64,000 nucleotides of DNA, taken from assembly GCF_018129985.1 (NCBI RefSeq), contig NZ_JAFCKT010000001.1, positions 930,001 through 994,000 on the forward strand, written 5' to 3'. Below, in pieces: positions 8,787 through 16,869 of this stretch. Below the pieces are notes generated by a model, which made no database searches, was not told where the DNA came from, and saw only the letters and a program-made list of their open reading frames with translations. A program made the translations under genes and the position numbers. Source of the DNA: Bradyrhizobium sp. SZCCT0148. Lineage in GTDB: Bacteria > Pseudomonadota > Alphaproteobacteria > Rhizobiales > Xanthobacteraceae. Numbering within the stretch: position 1 is the stretch's first letter; every line of letters starts with the position of its first letter.

Positions 8787-9724
8787 CAGGATTCATTCCC
8801 GCGCTTGTTGACGTCCCGCAGGATGAATATCGCTGCGACCGCCAGGATCGGCACCATAAACAGGGAGACGCTTGCGCCAAGCGGAATATCGCTTCCTTCG
8901 ATACCGATCCGGAAGGCCCAGGTGGCAAAGATATGGGTGTGGTCGAGAGGGCCACCGGCGGTCAGGATTCTCACGATGTCGAAATTGGCGAAGGTCACGA
9001 TCAGCGAGAACAGCGTCGTGATCGCTATGATGTTGCGCATCATCGGCAGCGTGACGTACCAGATGCGCTGCCACCAATTGGCTCCGTCGATCGCCGCGGC
9101 TTCATAGAGCTGCTCGGGCACCGATTTCAGGGAAGCCAGGTACATGATCATGAAGAACGGCGCGCCGTACCAGACATTGACCAGGATCACGGAAAAGCGC
9201 GCCCAGTCGGCATCGCCCGTCCACGGGATCGGCCCGATCCCGAAAAACGACAGCGTATAGTTGAACGCGCTGTAGGAGGGGTCGAACAGCCACAGCCATG
9301 CGAGCGTGCTCATCGCGGGCGGGATGACCCAGGGCACCAGCAACATGCCGCGCCATTTGCGCTGACCTTTGGCCGGAATGTTATGGACGAAGTGGGCGAC
9401 AATGAACCCGATCAGCGCTTTGAACAGAACGGCGGTGATCGCAAAGATGCAGGATTGCTTGACGACCAGCCAGAACGTGTCGCGTTTGAACAGGAACTCG
9501 AAATTTCCTAGACCGACGAATCTCTGCATCGACTTGTTGAGCGTCGCCAGATGCAGCGAATAGAATGCAGGATAAAGCACCAGAAGTGCGATCAGGATGA
9601 TCAGCGGCAGCGTCATCAGGAACGCCGCGGTCGATTTGCGTTTGAGCGCCTTCTTCAGACCGGAGCGTTTACGTACCGGTTGCGCTGCGCCGACGCTGTC
9701 CGGCTGCAATGCGACATCCGCCAT
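8786..9724 (-). CDS. Carbohydrate ABC transporter permease (MalF type)
   Basis: This permease of about 312 residues has six membrane segments, a positively charged N-terminal tail (VRKRSGLKKALKRK) and the EAA loop YEAAAIDGANWWQRIWYVTLP. The chosen start (MADVALQPD) has a GAGGAA ribosome site. An ATG 11 codons upstream is open but lacks one. Its stop overlaps the start of the MalG-type permease. A gap of 138 bases separates it from the binding-protein gene, as often seen where the binding protein is made in excess. Confidence 0.92.
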   Translation of the reverse strand: MADVALQPDSVGAAQPVRKRSGLKKALKRKSTAAFLMTLPLIILIALLVLYPAFYSLHLATLNKSMQRFVGLGNFEFLFKRDTFWLVVKQSCIFAITAVLFKALIGFIVAHFVHNIPAKGQRKWRGMLLVPWVIPPAMSTLAWLWLFDPSYSAFNYTLSFFGIGPIPWTGDADWARFSVILVNVWYGAPFFMIMYLASLKSVPEQLYEAAAIDGANWWQRIWYVTLPMMRNIIAITTLFSLIVTFANFDIVRILTAGGPLDHTHIFATWAFRIGIEGSDIPLGASVSLFMVPILAVAAIFILRDVNKRGNES

Positions 9725-9862
9725 GATGCATTTTCCTCGCGCGATGTGGTCGATCAACCCGACTCTTGGAAGGTGCGAGAACCGAAGCCGGCTCTCGCCA
9801 AGTGAGTGAGACGGAGGACTCGCCGCGGACGGCTTGATGCCGTCGCGGCGAGCCTGTCCGGC

Positions 9863-11203
9863 TTAGCTCCGCATGAAGCCTTCGCATTCGCCTTCGGCCC
9901 AGGCGAGCGTCTTTTCCATCGCTTCGCCCTGATGATACCGCAGGCACATCTTGGTGAGCGTGGCCTGCGCGTAGATCTGCTGGGCGATCTTCGGGGGAGC
10001 TGGAGAGGCCGCAATCGACAACGTCTGATGCTTGTAGGGGTTTGGATAGTGAAAGAGTGTCCCTTTCGGCGGACCCTCTTCCTGCCAAACCTTCAGCGTT
10101 GTGAGCTTCTCATAGGCCGGCAGATCGTAGCCTCCGCTGGCGTTGACCATCTTTTCGATGGCTGCCGGCTTCGACAACGCCACGAGGAGGCTCTTCGCTG
10201 CCTCCTTGTTCTTGGAGAAATTCCAGATGCTCCAGAAATAGGGCAGGTAGGGTGCAAAGCGCCCCTTCGGCCCTTTCGGGAATCCGTGCGTCCAGCATTG
10301 CTCCGCAACCTGCGGCGCGTCGCGCTTGGCGACGGCCCAGGCGCTCGGCGGATTCATGATCATGGCGCCCCGGCCGGAGACAAGCCATTTGTTGTTGGAT
10401 GCGTCGTCCCAGGCTGCGACATCGGGCGGCAGGAAGCCGATCAGCTTTTTGTAGAAATCAAGCGCCTGACGAACCGCATCGGTCTTGACGGTGAGATTGC
10501 CCTTGGCGTCAACGAGCTGGGCACCGAACGACAGGAAGATCGCGCCCGCCGTATCGACGTTGTCGGTGGTCTCGCCGAGGCCGATACCGAAGGGGACGCC
10601 GGCCTTGTGACAGGCTTCGGCGGCTTTCAGGAATGTTTCGAGCGTCCAGTCATCCGCCTTCGGTTCAGAACCGGCCGGATACATCGCCTGCACGTCGATG
10701 CCGGCATGCTTCTTCATCAAATCGATGCGGGAGCAGGGGCCCTTGATCTGGCTGCCGACGCAAGCCGGAACGCCGAGCCATTTGTTCTCGGACATGCCCA
10801 GATATTTGACCGTGCCGTTCACCTCGCCGTTCTCCGCGATGATCGGCCCCATGATGTCGGCAACGTTCTCCAACTGGTCGGCGTTCGAATGGGCCCACCA
10901 GGTCGGCATCGCAAAAATGTCGTGACCAGACTTTGCCTGCGCTTCCGCGGCGATGGTCAGCAGGTTCTTGTTGCCCTGGCTGGGGATGTAGTCGATGGAG
11001 ACTTCGACCTTCTCCTTGGCGGCCCATTCATTGACCAGATCGGTCGAGGCCTTGTTGGCGCCTGGCACCCAATGGTCCCAGAAGCCTATCGAGAGCTTGC
11101 CGGCGGCGTTAGCGCCCCGGACGTAGGGCGCTGAAATCAGCGCCGCGGAGGACATTGCAGTGGCAGCCACAAATTGACGTCGCGTCAGTTTCTTGCGTGA
11201 CAT
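9863..11203 (-). CDS. Extracellular sugar-binding protein (family 1, Tat-exported)
   Basis: This 446-residue solute-binding protein has a twin-arginine signal (KKLTRRQFVAATAMSSAALISA, cleavage near GANA). The mature part begins LSIGFWDHWVPGANKASTDLVNEW and resembles family-1 carbohydrate-binding proteins. It delivers substrate to the two downstream permeases. The frame is open 37 codons further upstream, but the ATG at 11203 has a GAGGAAACGAG ribosome site and gives the Tat motif. The leader contains two direct TCCAACAACAA repeats 40 bases apart and an operator-like palindrome further up. Tat export of a sugar-binding protein suggests cytoplasmic folding before export. Confidence 0.92.
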   Translation of the reverse strand: MSRKKLTRRQFVAATAMSSAALISAPYVRGANAAGKLSIGFWDHWVPGANKASTDLVNEWAAKEKVEVSIDYIPSQGNKNLLTIAAEAQAKSGHDIFAMPTWWAHSNADQLENVADIMGPIIAENGEVNGTVKYLGMSENKWLGVPACVGSQIKGPCSRIDLMKKHAGIDVQAMYPAGSEPKADDWTLETFLKAAEACHKAGVPFGIGLGETTDNVDTAGAIFLSFGAQLVDAKGNLTVKTDAVRQALDFYKKLIGFLPPDVAAWDDASNNKWLVSGRGAMIMNPPSAWAVAKRDAPQVAEQCWTHGFPKGPKGRFAPYLPYFWSIWNFSKNKEAAKSLLVALSKPAAIEKMVNASGGYDLPAYEKLTTLKVWQEEGPPKGTLFHYPNPYKHQTLSIAASPAPPKIAQQIYAQATLTKMCLRYHQGEAMEKTLAWAEGECEGFMRS

Positions 11204-11336
11204 CTCGTTTCCTCGCCTGGGTGTTTGTTGTTGGAGTTTCCTCTGAGCCTTCTTTTCAAGTTTCTTGTTGTTGGATTTTCTTATTGACGCCGTCGGCCCA
11301 AGTGAACGATTCACGCAGGCCGCAGCAGATTGGTAG

Positions 11337-11361
11337 CGCGATCAGATCATGATTGATCGCG
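11337..11361. promoter_or_regulatory. Operator-like inverted repeat upstream of the sugar ABC operon
   Basis: CGCGATCA/TGATCGCG arms are separated by nine bases, with the inner part also self-complementary (ATCATGAT). It lies 134 bases upstream of the binding-protein start, in a 468-base gene-free stretch (11204-11671). It is a candidate LacI/GntR-type regulator site. No regulator gene is adjacent. The rest of that gap shows no convincing gene. Confidence 0.4.
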
Positions 11362-11620
11362 TCTGTCGAGAAAGCCGAACGGCTCATGCCTAGAACTAAC
11401 GTTGTGTGCTAAATGTCGGGAGCGCTATGCCGCCCGTCAGTTGCGACCGCTCGTTTTTTGCGACGCACACGTGGCATGAGCCGGCCTCGAACGATCCGTG
11501 CGCAATTACGCCGCAGTTTCGATTAAGCCTGCATAACCGCTTCGCGCGAAAGCGTTTTCGGGCGTGGACAGCGCGTCGCTGCGTCTGGACCGCGAAGCGG
11601 CAGAAACGATAGAGTCGCAA

Positions 11621-11640
11621 TTGGGGTGACCGCACCCCAA
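11621..11640. promoter_or_regulatory. Short hairpin in the leader of the LTXXQ-like gene
   Basis: A perfect TTGGGGTG/CACCCCAA inverted repeat with a four-base spacer lies 32 bases upstream of the ATG at 11672. It could be an operator or an mRNA hairpin near the ribosome site. Confidence 0.4.
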
Positions 11641-11671
11641 CAGGCTATTCAGATCGACGATGGAGACGAGA

Positions 11672-12454
11672 ATGACCAACCCTGCGCTGTCAGCGCGGCT
11701 TCACTTGCGGCGATGGCTCGCGCTGGGGGCCGTGCTCACGCTGCTGCTCGGTGCGGCCGCAGTGGCCCATGCTCAAGGCTTGGTCAAAGGCGTTCAGGAC
11801 GGCGCGGCGGCCGGAAACAAGGCGGCAGGTCCGGTCGGTGGCGTGCTCGGCGGAGCGATCGGCGGCGTGGTCGGCGTCTTCACCGGCGTGCTCGGGGTCG
11901 GAAACAACAATGCCAATCAGGCTCCGGCCCCGAAGGATGCCGGCAAGGACGCGGGCAAGGATGCCAAGCAGCAGGGTGCAGCCAAGGACAAGGAGGCAAA
12001 GGGCGCCAAAGCGGGCAAGGGCGCCAAGGCGAGCAAGGAGGCCAAGAACGCACCTAGTAAGGACGTCACGGTCCTCACCCAGCCCGGCGCGCCGCAGCAG
12101 AGCGCGGAACAGATCGTCGCCAACAGCGATTCCTATATCGAGCGGATCAAGACCCAGCTGAACCTCACGGCTGATCAGGAGAAGCACTGGTACGGCTTCT
12201 CGAGCGCAATGCACTACCTGGGGCATAATGGTGCGGAGCGGCTCAACTTGCGGGTTGCTCGCGCCAAGCGCGATCCACCCGACGACATCATCGAGCAGAT
12301 GCGCAACGAGGCGCAGTTCCTGATCGATCGCGCCGCCGATCAGCGCAACGTCGCCGATGCCGCCGAGCCGCTCTTTTCAAGCCTCGATGATAAGCAGAAG
12401 CAGGTCTTCATTCAGGAGATGGTGCGGCTGAGCCACGAGCGCGGATTGGATTGA
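11672..12454 (+). CDS. Exported LTXXQ (Spy/CpxP-like) protein with Lys-Ala linker
   Basis: This 260-residue protein has a signal peptide (RRWLALGAVLTLLLGAAAVAHA) and a glycine-rich hydrophobic stretch (GGVLGGAIGGVVGVFTGVLG). A low-complexity KDAGKDAGKDAK/KGAKASKEAK linker spans about 85-130. The helical C-terminal domain contains IKTQLNLTADQEKHWYGF, the LTXXQ-type motif found in periplasmic chaperones of the Spy/CpxP group. It may buffer envelope stress. The start at 11672 is preferred over the ATG at 11660 because GGAG lies eight bases upstream. The Gly-rich stretch could insert in a membrane. Confidence 0.75.
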   Translation: MTNPALSARLHLRRWLALGAVLTLLLGAAAVAHAQGLVKGVQDGAAAGNKAAGPVGGVLGGAIGGVVGVFTGVLGVGNNNANQAPAPKDAGKDAGKDAKQQGAAKDKEAKGAKAGKGAKASKEAKNAPSKDVTVLTQPGAPQQSAEQIVANSDSYIERIKTQLNLTADQEKHWYGFSSAMHYLGHNGAERLNLRVARAKRDPPDDIIEQMRNEAQFLIDRAADQRNVADAAEPLFSSLDDKQKQVFIQEMVRLSHERGLD

Positions 12455-12571
12455 TCCCGGTTCATTCGATCGGATCGGGCGCGCGTGAATTAACGGCGCC
12501 CTCCACGAATTCGTGAATCTTTCTCGGCAATTGAGTTATGATGAGGTCTGGAAGCGGACTGCGGGGTTGAA

Positions 12572-12949
12572 ATGGCGGACGGACTTTCCGTTTTCCTGGT
12601 CGAAGACGAGGCGTTGATCCGGATGATGATCGCCGACATGGTCGTGGAACTCGGCCACCACGTCGTCGCGGAAGCGGACAATGTCCAGGATGCGAGCGCG
12701 TTCGCCATGACCGCGCAATACGACATGGCCATCCTCGACATCAATTTGATGGGCGTCTACGTCGATCCCGTTGCCGACCTGATCGAACGGCGTGGAAAGC
12801 CGTTCATGTTCGCCACGGGGTATGGTCCGGAATTGTTGCCGTCCTTGCTGCGGCGCAGGCCGATCCTGCGCAAGCCGATCGCAATGGATCAGCTCAAGGC
12901 GATGATCGATTCCCTGTTTCCGGGAGCGCCGGTGAAAGCGCCACACTGA
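12572..12949 (+). CDS. Single-domain response regulator (receiver only)
   Basis: This 125-residue CheY-like receiver domain has acidic residues E11/D12, the phospho-acceptor D56 (MAILDINLM), T82 in FATGYG and K101 in LRKPI. There is no output domain, so it likely acts by protein contact or as a phosphate sink. In alphaproteobacteria such stand-alone receivers often pair with HWE or hybrid kinases. No kinase gene lies nearby in the window. A G-Y-G motif after the T82 position resembles the FAT-GUY group of receivers, which fits that kinase class. Confidence 0.87.
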   Translation: MADGLSVFLVEDEALIRMMIADMVVELGHHVVAEADNVQDASAFAMTAQYDMAILDINLMGVYVDPVADLIERRGKPFMFATGYGPELLPSLLRRRPILRKPIAMDQLKAMIDSLFPGAPVKAPH

Positions 12950-13011
12950 GCGACGGCCAAGACACCGCACCGGTGAAGGCGAAGACGCCGCACAGAGATA
13001 GTCCAACGAAA

Positions 13012-13036
13012 ATGGCCGCCCGTTAGGGGCGGCCAT
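13012..13036 (-). terminator. Terminator between receiver gene and small membrane-protein gene
   Basis: A nine-base perfect stem ATGGCCGCC/GGCGGCCAT with a seven-base loop is followed on the minus strand by TTTTCG. It fits termination of the minus gene ending at 13061 and may stop plus-strand transcripts as well. Confidence 0.65.
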
Positions 13037-13060
13037 TGGGCAACGGAAACTGCCGCGGTC

Positions 13061-13222
13061 TCACATCAGGCCGGCGCTGAGGTCGATGCCGTACACCATC
13101 AGGCCGAACGAGGCGACCAGGCCCGTGCAGCAGAACAGCAAAATAGTCTTGAAGGACGAATCGGCGAAACGCGCTTCGACGACGGCCGGCACCGCAGCGA
13201 TCGAAATCATGCTCATGTTCAT
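13061..13222 (-). CDS. Small single-span membrane protein, unknown
   Basis: This protein of about 53 residues has one clear hydrophobic helix (ILLFCCTGLVASFGLMVYGI), preceded by a basic/acidic mixed segment. The start at 13222 (MNMSMISIAAV) has an AAGGGGG ribosome site just upstream. An ATG nine codons further up and one two codons down are alternatives. A terminator follows it. I recognise no family. Small membrane proteins of this kind are frequent in rhizobia and often unannotated. Confidence 0.5.
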   Translation of the reverse strand: MNMSMISIAAVPAVVEARFADSSFKTILLFCCTGLVASFGLMVYGIDLSAGLM

Positions 13223-13362
13223 TGCCCCCTTGTTGATCCTGAATTGCATCAGGTGTGAGGGAACTTTAGAGCGGAAAGTTTGACGTCGGATTGCGAGGCA
13301 TCCTTAACGAAATCCGAATTGGATCCCGCATTCCCGGGCCCCGCAGGGCCGGATTGCAAGCC

Positions 13363-13566
13363 TCAGTTGCGGCCGTTCTTCAGCACGGTGGCGATGGTGT
13401 GGGCCGTCATGGCGGCACGGTCCGAGGCGCGTTGGGCGGCGAGCCGGTCTCGCGCCTTTTCCTCGATCAACAGATCTATCAGGGCCAACCGCTTGCCTTC
13501 GTCGTCCGCTTGGCTCAGCAGGCGGTGATAGCGGTGATAGTCGAAACCAAAGTCCTGCTTACGCAT
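13363..13566 (-). CDS. Small charged helical protein, unknown
   Basis: This 67-residue protein begins MRKQDFGFDYHRYHRLL, is rich in charged residues, is predicted almost entirely helical (LLIEEKARDRLAAQRASDRAAM) and contains no cysteine. An ATG five codons upstream is possible. No motif is recognised and no neighbour suggests a role. Moderate support comes only from composition and a lack of competing frames. Confidence 0.45.
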   Translation of the reverse strand: MRKQDFGFDYHRYHRLLSQADDEGKRLALIDLLIEEKARDRLAAQRASDRAAMTAHTIATVLKNGRN

Positions 13567-13713
13567 GTCACGCCCCCGCAACTACGCCACGTACACGGCA
13601 GGATTGTTTCTCATCCGAAGCACGCAGGCAAGCTCGTTCATGCCTGGAACCGCGCGTACGCAGCAGTCAGCTGTGCACGGCTGGAACCATAAGCGAAGAC
13701 GAGGGCTCGGATT

Positions 13714-14700
13714 TCAGTTCAGGTTGGAGTCGGCGAACATTTTCAGACCGAGGAAGCTTGCATCCGGCTTGATCACGAGCCTCGTCGGGATATTGCGCAG
13801 ATAATCCTGGAAGCGTCCCTTGGCTTCGAAGCGCGCCCGGAACGCGGAGGCGAGAAGGAACTCGGGGAAGCGCGGCACGATTCCGCCGGCGACGTAGACA
13901 CCGCCACGCGCGCCGAACGTCACTGCGAGATTGCCGGCGACCGAGCCAAGAATGGCGCAAAACATCTCCAGCGCCGCACGGCTGACGGAGCAACTGCCCT
14001 CCAGCGCGGCCTTGGTGATGGCGGCAGCCTCGCGATGCGGCACTTGAGCGCCGTCGACTTCGGCCAGGGCTTCGTAGAGGTTTTGCAGTCCCGAACCCGA
14101 GAGCGCGCCACGCTCGATGGAGACGTGGCCGAGGCGCCGGCGCAAGCACGCGATCACACGCTCCTCGCGCTCGTTCTCCGCCGGAAGCGTCGCGTGTCCG
14201 GCTTCGGTCACGACGGCCAGCCGCGAGCCGTGGCGCTCGACCAGACAGGAGACGCCAAAACCGGTTCCGGGTCCGACCACCAGCAGCGGCTCTCCAGGCA
14301 AGCCATCGCCTCCGCCGAGCGGGATCAGATCGGCTGGCTGCAAGGCGGGCAGTGACCAGGCCACCACCTCGAAATCGTTCAGCACATGGACGCTATCGAA
14401 GCCGAGAGCCGGCTGCAGCTCGTTGCCGTCGATGACCCATGGGCTGTTGGTCATGACGCAGCGGTTGTTGGTCACGGGACCTGCCACGGCCAGCACGGCT
14501 CTCTGCGGCGGCTCTCCGCCTGACCGGCGCGCCAGCACATCGGCGATCGCTTCCCGGACGGTCGGGAAGTCGGCGACCTTCACGTAATCGATCGGTCCGG
14601 CCTGATCGCCCTGGCCCAACCCGATTTGACTTAGCGCGAAGCGCGCATTGGTGCCGCCGATATCGGCGAGAAGAATCTGTCCTGTCTTGCCGATATTCAT
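13714..14700 (-). CDS. glk: Glucokinase
   Basis: This 328-residue sugar kinase of the ROK-independent Glk family phosphorylates glucose with ATP. The phosphate-1 motif LLADIGGTNARFAL begins at about residue 9. A substrate region NSPWVIDG is visible, as are VLNDFEVVAWSLPAL with the catalytic Asp, VVGPGTGFG, and a C-terminal GGVYVAGGIVPRF. The start at 14700 (MNIGKTG) gives the family N-terminus; the frame runs 16 codons further upstream. It stands alone and feeds the Entner-Doudoroff or pentose pathway in rhizobia. Confidence 0.93.
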   Translation of the reverse strand: MNIGKTGQILLADIGGTNARFALSQIGLGQGDQAGPIDYVKVADFPTVREAIADVLARRSGGEPPQRAVLAVAGPVTNNRCVMTNSPWVIDGNELQPALGFDSVHVLNDFEVVAWSLPALQPADLIPLGGGDGLPGEPLLVVGPGTGFGVSCLVERHGSRLAVVTEAGHATLPAENEREERVIACLRRRLGHVSIERGALSGSGLQNLYEALAEVDGAQVPHREAAAITKAALEGSCSVSRAALEMFCAILGSVAGNLAVTFGARGGVYVAGGIVPRFPEFLLASAFRARFEAKGRFQDYLRNIPTRLVIKPDASFLGLKMFADSNLN

Positions 14701-14959
14701 GACTCTGGGGCTGCCGCCGCCTTGGGGCTCGGCAACCCTATCCTCCACGTCTTCGATCCGCGCCGCACAGTCGCGGGCAGTGCGAGAATCCGCCCTCGGG
14801 TATGCCTAGTCAACACGGACGAGGCCAAACCGTTGCATCCCGACTGCTGTCCGGTGACCAATTCACGCGGGGGGCGCACGGCGTCGGCGGTTGCGAAGAT
14901 GCCCGGGAAGGCCGAGACTGGAGGGCAGACCTGTCCGGCACCGCCGCCGGGCACATCGA

Positions 14960-15598
14960 ATGAGCCTGGCGATGCAGATTTCCGACCGCGACGTGCTGCT
15001 GGTGATCGACGTGCAGAACGATTTCTGCACAGGCGGAGCGCTCGCCGTACCCGGCGGCGAGAAAGTGGTCCCCGCCGTCAACCGGATCGCCCAGAAATTC
15101 GCCAATGTGGTGCTGACCCAGGACTGGCATCCGCGCGACCACGTCTCGTTCGCCTCAAATCACGCGGGCAAGCAGCCGTTCCAGGCCATCGAGCTCGACT
15201 ACGGCACCCAGGTGCTCTGGCCGGCGCATTGCGTGCAGGGTACGTCGGGCGCGGAGTTCCATCGCGATCTCGATGTGGTCAGGGCGAACCTCGTGGTGCG
15301 CAAGGGCTTTCGCCGTGGGATCGATTCCTATTCGGCGCTGTTCGAGAACGACAAGCGGACGCCGACCGGCCTGCTTGGATATCTGCGCGAACGCGAGCTG
15401 AAGACCGTGTTCGTCGCCGGGCTCGCGCTCGACTTCTGCGTCCGGTTCTCGGCGGAGGACGCCCGCAAGGCCGGATTCGAGGTCGCGGTCATCGAGGACG
15501 CCTGCCGTGGCATCGATCTCGACGGCTCGGTCGCCGCGACCCGTCGGAGTTTTCGGGACCTCGGGATCTCCATGGTGAGCTTGGAGGCCCTCCTGTGA
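14960..15598 (+). CDS. pncA: Nicotinamidase / pyrazinamidase
   Basis: This 212-residue cysteine hydrolase converts nicotinamide to nicotinate. The catalytic Asp lies in VLLVIDVQNDF, the metal-binding D-W-H in TQDWHPRDHVSF, the catalytic Lys in VRKGF and the nucleophilic Cys in GLALDFCV. The start at 14960 is chosen over an ATG four codons later (MQISDRD). A NAD synthetase gene lies 1.3 kb downstream on the same strand, so the two together support NAD recycling from nicotinamide. A PhaC-like hydrolase follows at 15615. Confidence 0.95.
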   Translation: MSLAMQISDRDVLLVIDVQNDFCTGGALAVPGGEKVVPAVNRIAQKFANVVLTQDWHPRDHVSFASNHAGKQPFQAIELDYGTQVLWPAHCVQGTSGAEFHRDLDVVRANLVVRKGFRRGIDSYSALFENDKRTPTGLLGYLRERELKTVFVAGLALDFCVRFSAEDARKAGFEVAVIEDACRGIDLDGSVAATRRSFRDLGISMVSLEALL

Positions 15599-15614
15599 CG
15601 ATCGTGAGGTGGCC

Positions 15615-16730
15615 ATGGTGAATCAGGCCGGCAAACAGGGCGGCGCGAAGGGGCCCGTCCCGGACGACCCGCTGCTGTGGCCGTTTGCAGCGGCGCGCCT
15701 CGCCATGGACAGCTGCTTCTGGTGGCTGGAACGCGGTCCGCCGGAGCAGGACGACAGCACTTTGTCCTGGACGACCCCGAGCATTGTGGCGCTCGAACTG
15801 GCGACCATGCGCCTGCGCGATTGCTCGAAAACGCGGTCCGGCCAGCCGGCGCTGGTCTGTGCGCCCTATGCGCTGCATCGGGCCCTGATCGCCGATTTTG
15901 CCCCCGGCCACAGCGTGGTGCAGTCGCTGCAGACCGGCGGCATCGATCGGGTCTATCTCACCGATTGGCGGTCAGCGACGCCGGATATGCGCTATTTCTC
16001 GATCGACAGCTATCTCGGCGATCTCAACGTTGCCATCGACGAGATCGGCGCGCCGGTCGATCTGGTCGGCCTGTGCCAAGGCGGCTGGCTGTCATTGCTC
16101 TATGCGGCGCGCTTTCCGGCCAAGGTGCGGCGGGTTGTGCTGGTCGGCGCTCCCGTGGACCTGTCGATCGAGTCCTCGTTGTGCCGGCTCACCCGCGATG
16201 CGCCCGAGTTGGTCTACGACCAGCTCGTCGCACGCGGCGGCGGCAATGTCCGTGGCAAGGAGATGCTCCACTTCTGGTCCAAGGCGCCGAACCGCGACGA
16301 CATTGTAATGGCGTTGCAGAGAGACCTGGCGGACGCGGAGGGCGCGGCGCTGCTGGCGCGTTTCGAGCGCTGGAACGCCGAGACACTCGATCTGCCGGGC
16401 AAATATTATCTGGAGATCGTCCACCGGATTTTTCGCGAGAACCAGATTGCCGGGAGCAATTTCGTGGCTCTTGGCCGCACCGTCGATCTGAAGGAGGTCA
16501 GCGCGCCGGTCTTCCTGCTGGCCGGGCTCGACGACGAGGTCGTGCCGGCTGCGCAGGCGCTCGCCACCGCGGCTCTCCTCGGCACACCGCCCGCCTTCAT
16601 TGCGGCGGCGTCCGAGCCGAGCAATCACCTCGGCCTGTTCATGGGCGCGCGCACGCACGCCCATGCCTGGCCGCGGATTGCAGAATGGCTGCGCGGCGAT
16701 CTGTCCGGCGTGCTGGCCCGCACCGCCTGA
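15615..16730 (+). CDS. PhaC-like alpha/beta hydrolase (Cys nucleophile)
   Basis: This 371-residue alpha/beta-hydrolase has an elbow of the PHA-synthase type, VGLCQGGW (Cys instead of Ser). The acid lies in LAGLDDEVVP and the histidine in SNHLGLF, giving the Cys-Asp-His triad of PhaC and PhaC-like proteins. It is shorter than class I PhaC (about 590) and close to class III PhaC in length. It lacks the usual phasin or phaE neighbours, so it may be a PhaC-related acyltransferase rather than a polymer synthase. The start ATG 15615 has GAGG five bases upstream. It lies 16 bases after pncA, possibly in one transcript. Confidence 0.8.
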   Translation: MVNQAGKQGGAKGPVPDDPLLWPFAAARLAMDSCFWWLERGPPEQDDSTLSWTTPSIVALELATMRLRDCSKTRSGQPALVCAPYALHRALIADFAPGHSVVQSLQTGGIDRVYLTDWRSATPDMRYFSIDSYLGDLNVAIDEIGAPVDLVGLCQGGWLSLLYAARFPAKVRRVVLVGAPVDLSIESSLCRLTRDAPELVYDQLVARGGGNVRGKEMLHFWSKAPNRDDIVMALQRDLADAEGAALLARFERWNAETLDLPGKYYLEIVHRIFRENQIAGSNFVALGRTVDLKEVSAPVFLLAGLDDEVVPAAQALATAALLGTPPAFIAAASEPSNHLGLFMGARTHAHAWPRIAEWLRGDLSGVLARTA

Positions 16731-16869
16731 GCCAAAGGCGCTAGGGCAGACTGCGGCGCAAATCCGTTATGCATGACGGCGGATGGCCTGCACGGGATGG
16801 AGGTGATGGGCTACATAGGGTTCGGAGCTGACGGCTTCGGCAGCGAAGATATCAAGGGTACTGCGCTCG

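Noticed and set aside
11396..11635. 79-codon minus frame in the 11.2-11.7 kb gap
   Set aside because: Its codon use and composition (Arg/Cys-rich) do not look coding, and there is no ribosome site.
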